A DNA stretch of 64,000 nucleotides from NCBI GenBank assembly GCA_016860845.1, contig BOKF01000024.1, positions 1 through 64,000 of the forward strand, written 5' to 3'. Both the position numbers and the translations under genes were made by a program. This stretch comes from Chloroflexota bacterium. Lineage in GTDB: Bacteria > Chloroflexota > Anaerolineae > 4572-78 > J111. The notes under the pieces are model-generated. The model had not been told where the DNA came from. It was given only the letters and a program-made list of their open reading frames with translations, and searched no databases. Shown here in pieces: positions 8,652 through 16,760 of the stretch (positions are counted from its first letter, which is position 1; the number at the start of each line of letters is the position of its first letter).

Positions 8652-8728
8652 TTACACAACTCTTACATTTTTCTTATTCACTTTTTACAAAAAAGGGCTA
8701 GAGTTAGAAAATCAGCAGAGGTTATATT
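8652..8728 (+). promoter_or_regulatory. Four-copy 11-bp direct-repeat operator and promoter of the persulfide dioxygenase gene
   Basis: TTAC, TTAC, TTAT and TTAC start at 8652, 8663, 8674 and 8685, exactly 11 bp apart. TAGAGT (8699-8704) stands 14 bp after the start of the last repeat, the same distance as TATACT in the yeeE promoter. A second possible -10, TATATT, is at 8723-8728. About 40 bp align between the two operators. Confidence 0.7.
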
Positions 8729-8750
8729 CTAGCAAGAAGGAGAAAGTGCA

Positions 8751-10166
8751 ATGCTGCTAAAATATTTTTACGATGACAAAATTGCCCATGCTTCTTACAT
8801 GGTGGGCTGCCAGGCAACGGGGGAAGCCCTGGTCGTTGACCCCTCGCGCGACATAGAACCCTACCTGCAAGCGGCTGAAGAAAACGGGATGAAAATCGTG
8901 GCCGCCACTGAAACCCACATTCACGCCGACTTCCTATCCGGCAGCCGGGAACTGGCCGAGCGCACCGGAGCCAGGTTGTACCTCTCGGATGAGGGCGACG
9001 AGAACTGGAAGTACGAGTTTGCGCCTCAGTACAACCACCAATTGGTCAAAGACGGCGATACTTTCAAGATCGGCAACATCAAAATCGAAGTCATGCACAC
9101 CCCCGGCCACACCCCGGAGCACATCTCCTTCCTGGTCACCGACACCGCCGGGGCCAACCAACCCATCGGCATCTTCAGCGGCGACTTCGTCTTTGTCGGC
9201 GATGTGGGCCGGCCGGACTTGCTGGAAGAAGCTGCCGGCATCAAAGGTACCGCCGAGCCGGGCGCGCGCCGGATGTTCCATTCACTCAAGCGCTTCAAGG
9301 CCCTGCCGGATCACATCCAGGTTTGGCCGGCGCACGGAGCGGGCAGCGCCTGCGGCAAAGCCCTGGGCGCGATTCCTTCCAGCACCGTCGGCTACGAAAA
9401 GTTGTTCAATTGGGCTATAGCCTACGAGGATGAGGATCAGTTTGTGAAAGCGCTGCTCTCCGGCCAGCCGGAAGCCCCCTTCTACTTTGCCATGATGAAA
9501 AAGCTGAACAAGGTGGAGCGGAATGTCTTGAAAGGGCTGCCCCAACCGGCCAAATTGAACGTTGACCAGTTGGCGCAAGTTCTGGATCAGGGGGCCGTAG
9601 TTGTGGATACCCGCTCCGCCGATGAATTTGCCGCCGCTCACATTCCCGGCACCATCAATATCCCCTTGGATAAATCCTTCACCAACTGGGCCGGCTGGCT
9701 GTTGGGCTATGACCAGACCTTTTATCTGATTGGCAGCGAGGCGATCATGCGGCAGGCGGTGCGCGACCTAATTTACGTTGGCCTGGACAATATCGGCGGC
9801 TACTTTGAGCCTGCCGTGCTCTCGGCCTGGCCCGGCAAACTTCAGAGTTATCAGACGACCACCCCGACCGAGATTGCCGACCAGGTCCTCAAGGGTGAAG
9901 TTACCGTACTGGACATTCGTGCCTTGAGCGAATGGAACGAAGGGCACCTGCCCGGAGCAAAGCACATTATGCTGGGTTATCTGCCCAAACGCGCCGCCGA
10001 AATCCCGACGGATAAGCCGGTGGTGGTCCACTGCCGCACTCAGAATCGTTCGGCCATTGGCGTCAGCGTTTTGCAGGCAAAGGGTATTCCCAATGTAATC
10101 AAAATGCACGCCGGCTATCAAGGCTGGGCCGCCGCTAACCTGCCGATTGAACGTAACGGCAGGTGA
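8751..10166 (+). CDS. Persulfide dioxygenase-sulfurtransferase (CstB-like MBL + two rhodanese domains)
   Basis: Residues 1-215 are a metallo-beta-lactamase fold of the ETHE1/persulfide dioxygenase type. Metal ligands are visible in THIHAD (His56, His58, Asp60), HTPGHTPEH and the GDFVFVGDVGRPDL region. Residues about 275-360 are a rhodanese domain whose active-site position reads IGSEAI, with no Cys, so it is probably inactive. Residues about 375-465 are a second rhodanese domain with an active CRTQNRS loop (Cys428). The order MBL, pseudo-rhodanese, rhodanese is that of Staphylococcus CstB, which turns persulfides into thiosulfate through sulfite. A role in sulfide or persulfide detoxification or oxidation fits the neighbours. 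AAGGAG lies 8 nt before the ATG. Confidence 0.88.
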   Translation: MLLKYFYDDKIAHASYMVGCQATGEALVVDPSRDIEPYLQAAEENGMKIVAATETHIHADFLSGSRELAERTGARLYLSDEGDENWKYEFAPQYNHQLVKDGDTFKIGNIKIEVMHTPGHTPEHISFLVTDTAGANQPIGIFSGDFVFVGDVGRPDLLEEAAGIKGTAEPGARRMFHSLKRFKALPDHIQVWPAHGAGSACGKALGAIPSSTVGYEKLFNWAIAYEDEDQFVKALLSGQPEAPFYFAMMKKLNKVERNVLKGLPQPAKLNVDQLAQVLDQGAVVVDTRSADEFAAAHIPGTINIPLDKSFTNWAGWLLGYDQTFYLIGSEAIMRQAVRDLIYVGLDNIGGYFEPAVLSAWPGKLQSYQTTTPTEIADQVLKGEVTVLDIRALSEWNEGHLPGAKHIMLGYLPKRAAEIPTDKPVVVHCRTQNRSAIGVSVLQAKGIPNVIKMHAGYQGWAAANLPIERNGR

Positions 10167-10201
10167 TGAGCCGCAGTTTCGCCCGTCACATCAATTCACT
10201 C

Positions 10202-10234
10202 AGCTCCCGTTTCTTTTAGAAATTGGGAGCTTTT
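10202..10234 (+). terminator. Rho-independent terminator after the persulfide dioxygenase gene
   Basis: AGCTCCC (10202-10208) pairs with GGGAGCT (10225-10231), with further TTTC/GAAA pairing inside the loop, followed by a run of T. Confidence 0.7.
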
Positions 10235-10363
10235 CATTTCTCATCAGAACCGCCTAAAGCTTGGAAAAGACCTGAAATTGGCCGGGCATTTGACTGAAAA
10301 TCAAAAGCCCTTCATAATAAGCCGGAAGTAAAAAGCCCTTCTTCACTTCTTCACCGCAAAACA

Positions 10364-10792
10364 TCAATCACTTATCATAACTTGCCGGAAGGACTTGGGA
10401 ATTCGAGCGATTTTTCGCTCGGCGTAATTAAAGGAAACAAGACCGGTTTCGGCCAGGGCCAGGATTTTATCTCCCCTGGTTATCCGGTGGAAAATCCGAA
10501 AGCTGCGCTGCGTCATTTCGCCGATGTGGCTGTCAATGTCCAATCTGTCCAGCATAAAGCCTTCTTCCAAAAAGTTGACCACCAGATCGGCCATAATGAT
10601 CCCGGTTTGACCGTCACCCAGGTTCATTTCGCTCAACCCCAGGCTGTGTAACAGGTTGATGCGAGCCTCGTGCAGCAGTCCCACCAGAGCATCGTTGCCC
10701 AGGTGGCCGCCATAATTAATATCTCGGACCTGGAGCGTCACTTCATAATGAAATTCGTACTTTGGTTGGGGTTGAAGTTTAACCCTGGGCAT
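10364..10792 (-). CDS. Hot-dog fold acyl-CoA thioesterase (4HBT family)
   Basis: A 142-aa protein of the 4-hydroxybenzoyl-CoA thioesterase / YbgC-like family. The active-site region reads RDINYGGHLGND, where an early Asp or Asn and the GGHLGN turn are typical. It probably hydrolyses an acyl-CoA in the cytoplasm; the substrate cannot be told. The start at 10792 (MPRVKL) has GGAGA at a 9-nt spacing; the upstream Met at 10849 has no such site. It is divergent from mgsA. Confidence 0.8.
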   Translation of the reverse strand: MPRVKLQPQPKYEFHYEVTLQVRDINYGGHLGNDALVGLLHEARINLLHSLGLSEMNLGDGQTGIIMADLVVNFLEEGFMLDRLDIDSHIGEMTQRSFRIFHRITRGDKILALAETGLVSFNYAERKIARIPKSFRQVMISD

Positions 10793-10820
10793 TGTGTATT
10801 CTCCATGGAAAGATAGGCTC

Positions 10821-10849
10821 AGTTTAAGCCAGGGTTGAGAAAAGGGCAA
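10821..10849 (-). promoter_or_regulatory. Possible promoter of the thioesterase gene
   Basis: On the minus strand TTGCCC (10844-10849) is 17 bp from TAAACT (10821-10826). Both boxes match consensus at four of six positions, so support is modest. Confidence 0.35.
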
Positions 10850-10874
10850 GCTTTAGAGGAAGGATAGTAACATC

Positions 10875-11345
10875 ATGGCCTACAAAATATTAACGATTGA
10901 ACCAAAAAAGAAGATCGCTCTCATTGCTCACGATAACAAAAAGGACGATATATTGGAATGGGCCAGGTATAACCAGCCCATATTGGCCCAGCATGAACTC
11001 TATGCCACCGGCACGACCGGCCGGCTGCTGGAGACAGAACTGAACCTGCCGATTAACAAGCTGCAAAGCGGCCCGTTAGGCGGCGACCAGCAGATTGGGG
11101 CCAGAATTGTGGACGGCGCGATTGATTTTGTCATCTTTTTCTGGGACGCACTCGAATCCCAACCGCACGACCCCGACGTGAAGGCGCTGCTGCGCCTGGC
11201 CGTCGTCTGGAATATTCCCACGGCCTGCAATCGCGCTACCGCCGATTTTATGATCTCGTCCCCCCTCATGGGGATTGCTTATGACCGGCTGCTGCCGGAT
11301 TACACCGAGTATCGCAAACTGCGCCGGGGTCGAGAGGACATCTAA
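10875..11345 (+). CDS. mgsA: Methylglyoxal synthase
   Basis: Converts dihydroxyacetone phosphate to methylglyoxal and phosphate, a bypass of lower glycolysis. The 156-aa protein carries the family hallmarks: an N-terminal IALIAHDNKKDD, ATGTTGRLLE for phosphate binding, and SGPLGGDQQIGARI with the catalytic Asp, followed by IFFWDAL and the ACNRATADF segment. Length is normal. It starts 83 bp from the divergent thioesterase gene. The following GNAT gene overlaps its stop by one base, so the two are probably co-translated. Confidence 0.95.
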   Translation: MAYKILTIEPKKKIALIAHDNKKDDILEWARYNQPILAQHELYATGTTGRLLETELNLPINKLQSGPLGGDQQIGARIVDGAIDFVIFFWDALESQPHDPDVKALLRLAVVWNIPTACNRATADFMISSPLMGIAYDRLLPDYTEYRKLRRGREDI

Positions 11346-11839
11346 TGACGCTTGCCGTCAGGCCAGCCCAACTGGCCGACATCCCGGCCATTACCGCGAT
11401 TTATAACGAGGCCATTTTAACCACCGTCGCCACCTTCGACACCGAGCCGAAAAGTGAGGCCGACCGTGCCGCCTGGTTGGCCGCTCATGGCCCCAGGCAT
11501 CCTATCCTGGTTGCGGAAGTTAATGGGCAGGTGGTCGGCTGGGCCTCGTTGAGCAAATGGTCCGACCGCCTGGCCTACGCCGACACGGCCGAGATTTCGC
11601 TGTATGTCCAGAGCAGCCAGCGCGGCCAGGGCATTGGCAAGCGCCTGGTTGAAGCCCTGGTGGCTGAGGGCGAAAAAGCGGGCCTGCACACGCTAATCGC
11701 CCGGATTGCGGCGGGCAATGAGGTCAGTGTCCGTTTGCACCAAGCAGCCGGTTTTGCCCCCATCGGCGTCATGCGCGAAGTGGGGCGCAAATTCGGCCAG
11801 CTTTTGGATATTCACTTGATGCAGAAGATTTATGGATGA
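11345..11839 (+). CDS. GNAT N-acetyltransferase (phosphinothricin acetyltransferase-like)
   Basis: A 164-aa cytoplasmic GNAT enzyme. The acetyl-CoA pyrophosphate loop is seen as QRGQGIGKRL, and the N-terminus (RPAQLADIPAITAIYNEAI) and the HQAAGFAPIGVMREVGRKF tail resemble Pat/Bar-type acetyltransferases, which acetylate small amines such as phosphinothricin or methionine sulfoximine. The true substrate is unknown. Start and mgsA stop share one base (TAATG). Confidence 0.88.
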   Translation: MTLAVRPAQLADIPAITAIYNEAILTTVATFDTEPKSEADRAAWLAAHGPRHPILVAEVNGQVVGWASLSKWSDRLAYADTAEISLYVQSSQRGQGIGKRLVEALVAEGEKAGLHTLIARIAAGNEVSVRLHQAAGFAPIGVMREVGRKFGQLLDIHLMQKIYG

Positions 11840-11946
11840 AGCGTAGTGCGTGGTACGTGTTGCGTGTTCCGTTTATGTAAGAGTCAGTACGCTTGAAAAC
11901 AATATTTTTGTGAAAATTCGTGTAATTCGTGGCAGAAAAGAGAAAA

Positions 11947-12351
11947 ATGGCCGGTTACTCAAAAACGCCACTGGTTAAAAAATTAGGGATCAAGCCCGGC
12001 TTCCGCCTCATTATCCTGAATGCACCGGAAAACTACAGCCAAACTCTGGGTGAACTGCCTGAGGATATAAGGATCGCCGACAGCTTGGCCGGCCCGCTTG
12101 ACTTCATCCACTTCTTTACCACCCGCCGTGAGACTCTGGCCGTCGAATTTCCGCGGCTCAAGCAGGCTCTCGTTCCGAATGGAACACTGTGGATTTCCTG
12201 GCCCAAGCGTTCAGCCAGAGTAGAGACCGACCTGACCGAAGACATCATCCGGGCGATCGGCCTGGAAAATGGGCTGGTGGATGTCAAAGTGGCCGCGGTG
12301 GATGAGGTCTGGTCGGCTTTGAAGTTTGTTTACCGGCTGAAAGATAGATAA
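11947..12351 (+). CDS. DUF3052-like protein
   Basis: A 134-aa soluble protein that looks like the DUF3052 family. It has the opening GYSKTPLVKKLGIKPGFR, a Rossmann-like pattern (LIILNAPENY, LDFIHFFTT) and a LWISWPKR motif. No enzymatic role is established for this family. The start is uncertain: ATG 11947 has a weak purine-rich site; an upstream GTG at 11929 is also in frame. Confidence 0.7.
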   Translation: MAGYSKTPLVKKLGIKPGFRLIILNAPENYSQTLGELPEDIRIADSLAGPLDFIHFFTTRRETLAVEFPRLKQALVPNGTLWISWPKRSARVETDLTEDIIRAIGLENGLVDVKVAAVDEVWSALKFVYRLKDR

Positions 12352-12356
12352 TTGAT

Positions 12357-12427
12357 AGGGAGTAGGAAGTACGAAGTAAGGAGTAGGCTTTTCCCCTACT
12401 TCCTACTCCATACTCCTTACTCCCCTT
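12357..12427. repeat. Purine/pyrimidine hairpin repeat
   Basis: A GGAGTAGGAAGTA-type arm faces a CTACTTCCTACTCC-type arm, giving a long hairpin upstream of the formamidase-like gene. Same family as 1929-2020. Confidence 0.65.
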
Positions 12428-12446
12428 CCCTTAATCGAGGAAAACT

Positions 12447-13406
12447 ATGGCAATCCATCATTTAGAACCACAAACTTACTATTACACCTTCGGCCCGCAC
12501 GAACCGGCCCTGCACCTCCGCAGCGGCGACACCATTGTGGCCGAAACCCGCGACGCCTACGGCTACGACGCCCAGCGCAACCCGCTGCCGGAAGCGATGA
12601 AGCAGCGCGCGCCGGGAACGGCGCTGCGGGAGTCGAATCCCCTGGTCGGCCCGATTTACGTGGAAGAGGCCCGGGCCGGCGACCTGCTGGCGGTGCATAT
12701 TCGCCACATCCGCCTGACCCGCGATTTTGCCCTGAGCCGGCAAAACTCCTATTTTGGCTGCCTCACCGGCGAAGCGCCGGGCCGCCGCCTGCTCTACAAC
12801 CCGCCCGTGCCCCTGGTCTGGTACGAGTGGCAGCTTGACCGTGACCGCCATGTCGGTATCCTGGATATGCCCAACAGCCGCCTGCAGCGGGTCGAAGTGC
12901 CGCTCCAGCCCTTCATCGGCTCGATTGGCGTTGCTCCGCGCTTTGGCCGGGTCGAAATGACCCTGACGCCCGGCGAGTACGGCGGCAATATGGACTGTCC
13001 TGATACGGCCGAAGGTACAACCCTCTATCTGCCCGTCTGGGTAGATGGAGCCTACCTGCTCTTTGGCGATGTGCATGCCCGGCAAGGCGATGGCGAACTC
13101 AACGGCGTCGCCCTGGAGGTGACCGCCGAATTAACATTAGACATCGAGGTGCGCCAGGGGGTCGAGGCCGAGTGGCCCCGCCTGGAAGATGCCACCCATA
13201 TTATGGTCGCCGGCAGCACCCGTCCCCTGGACGACTGCGTTCGCGTGGCCCAAATGGAGCTGCTGCGCTGGCTGGTAGACGAATACGGGTTTCAGCGCGA
13301 GGAAGCCTGGCAGCTCAATTCTCAGGTCGGCACGATGCGGATTGGCAACTTTGTTGATCCCTGTTACACGGTCGTCGCCAAGTTCCCGAAGAAATATTTA
13401 CCGTGA
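12447..13406 (+). CDS. Acetamidase/formamidase family protein
   Basis: A 319-aa member of the FmdA/AmdA family, zinc-dependent amidases that release ammonia from formamide or acetamide. Family features visible are the RSGDTIVAETRDAYG segment, NPLVGPIYVEEARAGDLLAVHI, GSIGVAP and the GGNMDCPDTAEGTTLYLPV metal-site region, then FGDVHARQGDGE. The length agrees with the family. The exact amide substrate is not predictable. The next gene follows after a 39-bp gap that holds a perfect palindrome. Confidence 0.88.
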   Translation: MAIHHLEPQTYYYTFGPHEPALHLRSGDTIVAETRDAYGYDAQRNPLPEAMKQRAPGTALRESNPLVGPIYVEEARAGDLLAVHIRHIRLTRDFALSRQNSYFGCLTGEAPGRRLLYNPPVPLVWYEWQLDRDRHVGILDMPNSRLQRVEVPLQPFIGSIGVAPRFGRVEMTLTPGEYGGNMDCPDTAEGTTLYLPVWVDGAYLLFGDVHARQGDGELNGVALEVTAELTLDIEVRQGVEAEWPRLEDATHIMVAGSTRPLDDCVRVAQMELLRWLVDEYGFQREEAWQLNSQVGTMRIGNFVDPCYTVVAKFPKKYLP

Positions 13407-13412
13407 GTTGGG

Positions 13413-13438
13413 GTAGGACAAACTTAAGTTTGTCCTAC
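13413..13438. repeat. Perfect 26-bp palindrome
   Basis: Arms of 13 bp (GTAGGACAAACTT and its complement) meet without a loop. It shares the centre AAACTT-x-AGTTT-like core with the palindrome at 40703-40738. Confidence 0.75.
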
Positions 13439-13445
13439 AAACATT

Positions 13446-14207
13446 ATGGCTACGCTTCGTGTCTTAACCTACAACCTGTACTTCGGCGGGGCCGACCGGC
13501 TGGAAGAGATCTATACCGTGCTGGCCCACATCGGGGCGGATGTAATCGGCCTGACCGAAGCCGACGACCCGGCGGTCGTGGCGACCCTGGCCGAGCGGCT
13601 GGGACTTTACCATATCTGGGCCGAGGGCAGTGGAGACCGGCACATCGCTACCTTGTCCCGCTTTCCTATCCTGGAGTGGCAGATTTACCGCCGGCCCCCG
13701 CTGACCCAGGCGGTCCTTGAGACGAAACTGGCTCTGCCGGCAGAGGCGATTTCAGTTTACAATGCCCATCTCCTGCCGACCCTGTTACTGCCCTTTGAAA
13801 TCCGGCGCTGGCAGGCGCTCGGCAAACTGCTGCAAATTATTCAGACTCGCCAGCCGGAGCCGCACCTGATTTTGGGCGATTTGAACGCCATCGCCCCCGG
13901 CGACCGGGTCTTACAGCACCGCAACCCGGCCCGGATGCGGCGGCTGATGGCTCTGCAACTGAACATCATTTTCCGGCTGGCCCTGCCGCGGCTGCTCATG
14001 GCCGGTTACACCGACTGTTTCCGCCACTTGCATCCTACTGAGGATGGTTTCACCTGGATGCCCGGCAACCTCACGACCCGCTATGATTACATTCTGGCCG
14101 ACCGTTCTATGGCAACTCGTTTGCAAACCTGCCGGGTGATTAATGATATTCATGCTGTCGGTACCGCCTCTGACCACTTGCCTCTCTTGGCGGAGTTTGA
14201 AGGATAA
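13446..14207 (+). CDS. Endonuclease/exonuclease/phosphatase (EEP) family protein
   Basis: A 253-aa EEP-fold metal-dependent phosphodiesterase. Conserved elements are the N-terminal LTYNLYFGG (metal-binding Asn), GLTEADD, the LGDLNA motif and the terminal SDHLPL motif. Such enzymes cleave nucleic acids, inositol phosphates or lipids; the substrate here is unknown. There is no signal peptide, so it should act in the cytoplasm. Confidence 0.85.
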   Translation: MATLRVLTYNLYFGGADRLEEIYTVLAHIGADVIGLTEADDPAVVATLAERLGLYHIWAEGSGDRHIATLSRFPILEWQIYRRPPLTQAVLETKLALPAEAISVYNAHLLPTLLLPFEIRRWQALGKLLQIIQTRQPEPHLILGDLNAIAPGDRVLQHRNPARMRRLMALQLNIIFRLALPRLLMAGYTDCFRHLHPTEDGFTWMPGNLTTRYDYILADRSMATRLQTCRVINDIHAVGTASDHLPLLAEFEG

Positions 14208-14272
14208 ATGATGAGCCTTTTTGCCAAAAGCGAGGTCCGGGGTAATATCCACACCCTGGTAGACTTGAACGA

Positions 14273-15340
14273 ATGATAAACTTCAAGAATTTAAAGCCTC
14301 AAAATTCAAACTCCCTACTCCCCGCTTTGCGTCCCTACTCCTTACTCCCTGACTTCTGGTCTCGCCAGGCCAACACCCAGACCGAGTCCTTTGAGTTTAC
14401 GCCTTTCGGCATTCCGGCCAGGATTACGGCCAACCGGCCGGAAGTTTTAAGCGCGGCCCATTTATCGGCGGGACGTTTCAGCCTGTCTCCAACCCCCGTC
14501 CCCCGACCTCTCACCCCGATCCAGATTCAACTGGTTGTGACTCAAACCGATGCCCCAGCCGTTCCTGCCGATCTGCCGGAGCAGTTGCATTACGCCGGGG
14601 TAGACGACTGGATCAGCTTGTCTGCGGGGTTGTGGGGCCACGCCTTTGCTCATATCCCCACCCGCACCGCAGCGGCCTTTTTATCGCCGGCCCTGGCCGC
14701 CGAGACCCGCTTAGTCAGCCGCTACGTGATTGACCATTACCTGCTTAACTTCATCCTGACCGAGTGGGCCATGCTTCACGCCTCATGCGTGCTTGATCCG
14801 GCGGGGCAGCGCCTGATCCTGATGGTTGCCCCGCACAACACCGGCAAATCCACCACGGCGCTGCACCTGCTGCGGGCAGGCTACATCTTTCTGGCCGACG
14901 GGATGGCCCTGCTGCGCCAGCAGGGATCGAATTTTGTTGTGGGCGGTTATCCCATCGGCGAGGTCAAACTGCGCGACGATGTCCTGGCTTTGTTCCCTCA
15001 TTACTCCGGGCAGGCGGTCAAGGTTCGCGAGCAGCGCAAAACGGTGGTCAACCTGCGGGCTGTCCACCCGGATAGCCTGGCCGAAACCCTGTTCAGTCCT
15101 AAGTCCATTCAGCTTTGCCTGGTAGAACGGAGTGGCATCCGCCAAACAGAGGTTGCGCCGCTGGCTCCGGCCGAGGCCTGGCCTACCCTGGCCGCCAACA
15201 GTGTCTACTGGGATATTCCGGGACGGCTGGACCACAATACCGCCGCCTTACAGGCCCTGCTCGAAACTGCCAGCCTGTATCGCCTGAAAATTGGGTCGGA
15301 CCTGGAGGGAATTGTCTCGGCGCTCAACGGGCTGAGCTAA
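14273..15340 (+). CDS. HprK-like P-loop ATPase (HPr kinase/phosphorylase-related), copy 1
   Basis: A 355-aa protein of the HPr-kinase-related group found in RiPP and surface-polysaccharide clusters. A P-loop APHNTGKST lies at about residues 186-194, after the segment LHASCVLDPAGQRLILM that is also seen in the other two copies of this window (30508-31578, 45735-46673). It is not true HprK, whose partner HPr is not visible. In paeninodin-type lasso clusters related kinases phosphorylate the peptide; otherwise the function is unknown. The first 25 residues are encoded by a genomic repeat (14311-14350), so the true start may lie downstream. It begins 65 bp after the EEP gene. Confidence 0.7.
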   Translation: MINFKNLKPQNSNSLLPALRPYSLLPDFWSRQANTQTESFEFTPFGIPARITANRPEVLSAAHLSAGRFSLSPTPVPRPLTPIQIQLVVTQTDAPAVPADLPEQLHYAGVDDWISLSAGLWGHAFAHIPTRTAAAFLSPALAAETRLVSRYVIDHYLLNFILTEWAMLHASCVLDPAGQRLILMVAPHNTGKSTTALHLLRAGYIFLADGMALLRQQGSNFVVGGYPIGEVKLRDDVLALFPHYSGQAVKVREQRKTVVNLRAVHPDSLAETLFSPKSIQLCLVERSGIRQTEVAPLAPAEAWPTLAANSVYWDIPGRLDHNTAALQALLETASLYRLKIGSDLEGIVSALNGLS

Positions 15341-15365
15341 ATTATGGAGGTTAAGGGGAAGCGGC

Positions 15366-15941
15366 ATGCTGCTAATTGAACACAGAGTCAACACGCTCGA
15401 ACAGTTGCGGCGGGTATCGCCGGAGCACGGGATCGAAGTGGACGTGCGCGACTACGAGGGGGATTTGCGCCTGGTTCATGACCCGTTGGAGAGTGGGGAG
15501 CGGCTGGAAGATTTATTGGCCGCTTACCGGCACGCCCTGATCATTTTTAATGTCAAGTGTGATGGCCTGGAAGGGCGGATCATGGAGTTGGCCGCCAGGT
15601 ACGGCGTGCAAGATTACTTCTTTCTCGACCTGGCCAACCCAACCCTGGTCAATCTGGCCCGGCGCGGGGTGCGCCAAATCGCGGTGCGTTATTCCGAATT
15701 TGAACCGTTAGAATTTGCCCTGGCCTTTGCCGGTAAAGTAAACTGGGTCTGGGTAGACTGCTTCACTCACCTGCCGCTCAACCCGGAAACCTACCGCCGC
15801 CTGGCCGAGCATTTCAAAATCTGCCTGGTTTCGCCGGAGCTGCAAAAACACCCGCGCCAGATGATCCAATCCTTCCGCCAGCAGTTACGGGATCTGCCTG
15901 TTGACGCTGTTTGCACGGACTTTTGCGACGATTGGCTTTAA
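15366..15941 (+). CDS. Glycerophosphodiester phosphodiesterase-like protein
   Basis: A 191-aa TIM-barrel-like protein resembling the GDPD/PI-PLC-like family. The segment GIEVDVRDYEGDLRLVHDP matches the family active-site pattern E-x-D plus HDP. It is shorter than usual GDPDs (about 240 aa) and lacks an obvious N-terminal HRG, reading IEHRVNT instead. It may act on glycerophosphodiesters or be a surface-glycan accessory protein. It starts 25 bp after the HprK-like gene and is probably in one operon with it. Confidence 0.65.
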   Translation: MLLIEHRVNTLEQLRRVSPEHGIEVDVRDYEGDLRLVHDPLESGERLEDLLAAYRHALIIFNVKCDGLEGRIMELAARYGVQDYFFLDLANPTLVNLARRGVRQIAVRYSEFEPLEFALAFAGKVNWVWVDCFTHLPLNPETYRRLAEHFKICLVSPELQKHPRQMIQSFRQQLRDLPVDAVCTDFCDDWL

Positions 15942-15947
15942 GGAGGA

Positions 15948-16024
15948 GCAAAAGCTCTGCTTTTGCTTGGAAAAGGAGTGCAAAAGCTCTGCTTTTGCCG
16001 GTCAAAGCGTAGCTTTGACACTCC
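15948..16024. repeat. Triple tandem hairpin
   Basis: Three short palindromes stand in a row: GCAAAAGC-TCT-GCTTTTGC twice (15948-15966, 15980-15998) and GTCAAAGC-GTA-GCTTTGAC (16001-16019). GGAGTG (15975) and CACTCC (16019) close an outer stem. Confidence 0.75.
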
Positions 16025-16043
16025 AATTGTGAAGGTTTAATTA

Positions 16044-16751
16044 ATGCTAGAACTTGCCAAGCGCTCTCACTGGCTGCAAACGCTGGTCGTCAAATGGGTG
16101 TCGGCTTTGCACCCGGCCATTGAGCACAACGTTCAGAAAACGCAGGCCATCAAAAAAGCCTTCTACTTTGCTTTTCTGGAGCAGCTTGCCGGCGACTACC
16201 TGGAATTTGGCGTTTTTGAAGGCACATCGTTGATTGCCGCCTTTGAAAATGACCGGCGCTTTCGCGCGTCCGCTACACCCCGGCGCGCCTTCTGGGGCTT
16301 TGACTCCTTTGAGGGCTTCAAGTACTTCACCGCACGCGACCAGCACCCCTTTTTCAAAGAGGGAGAATTCGCCAGTAACTATGAGCAGACCCGGCAGCGC
16401 CTTGAACGACACTTTAAGGGGCGGGCTGAATGGCATTTGGTCAAAGGGTATTTTGAAGAGACAATTCAAGCCAAAACTGCCCTCGATCTTGGTATCGAGA
16501 AAATCGGTGTCGCCCTGTTAGACTGCGATTTGGGCACGCCTGCCCTGCTTGCCCTCAATTTTATGGCCCCGGCGCTGCAAACGGGCACGGTACTCATCCT
16601 GGACGATTACTTTGCCTACCGGGGCAGCCAGAAAGAGGGCGTGGCCGGCGCCTTCTGTCAATTTCAAACAGAGCACCCGCACCTGAAGTTCCGGCGTTTA
16701 TTTGATTACGGTCACGGGGGGCAGGGGTTTGTTTTGGCCGCCGGAGCTTAA
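16044..16751 (+). CDS. TylF/MycF-like SAM-dependent methyltransferase
   Basis: A 235-aa class I methyltransferase related to macrocin O-methyltransferase (TylF/MycF). The SAM-site equivalent is GDYLEFGVFEGTSL, followed by WGFDSFEGF; the metal or acceptor site corresponds to LLDCDLG and LILDDYFAYRGSQKEG. Such enzymes methylate sugar hydroxyls, which fits the glycan genes downstream. The acceptor is unknown. Confidence 0.8.
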   Translation: MLELAKRSHWLQTLVVKWVSALHPAIEHNVQKTQAIKKAFYFAFLEQLAGDYLEFGVFEGTSLIAAFENDRRFRASATPRRAFWGFDSFEGFKYFTARDQHPFFKEGEFASNYEQTRQRLERHFKGRAEWHLVKGYFEETIQAKTALDLGIEKIGVALLDCDLGTPALLALNFMAPALQTGTVLILDDYFAYRGSQKEGVAGAFCQFQTEHPHLKFRRLFDYGHGGQGFVLAAGA

Positions 16752-16760
16752 GAGCAGTAC

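Noticed and set aside
11838..11880. Third copy of the MITE-like element
   Set aside because: GCGTAGTGCGTGGTACGTG resembles the element's internal units, but no terminal repeats or longer alignment are present.
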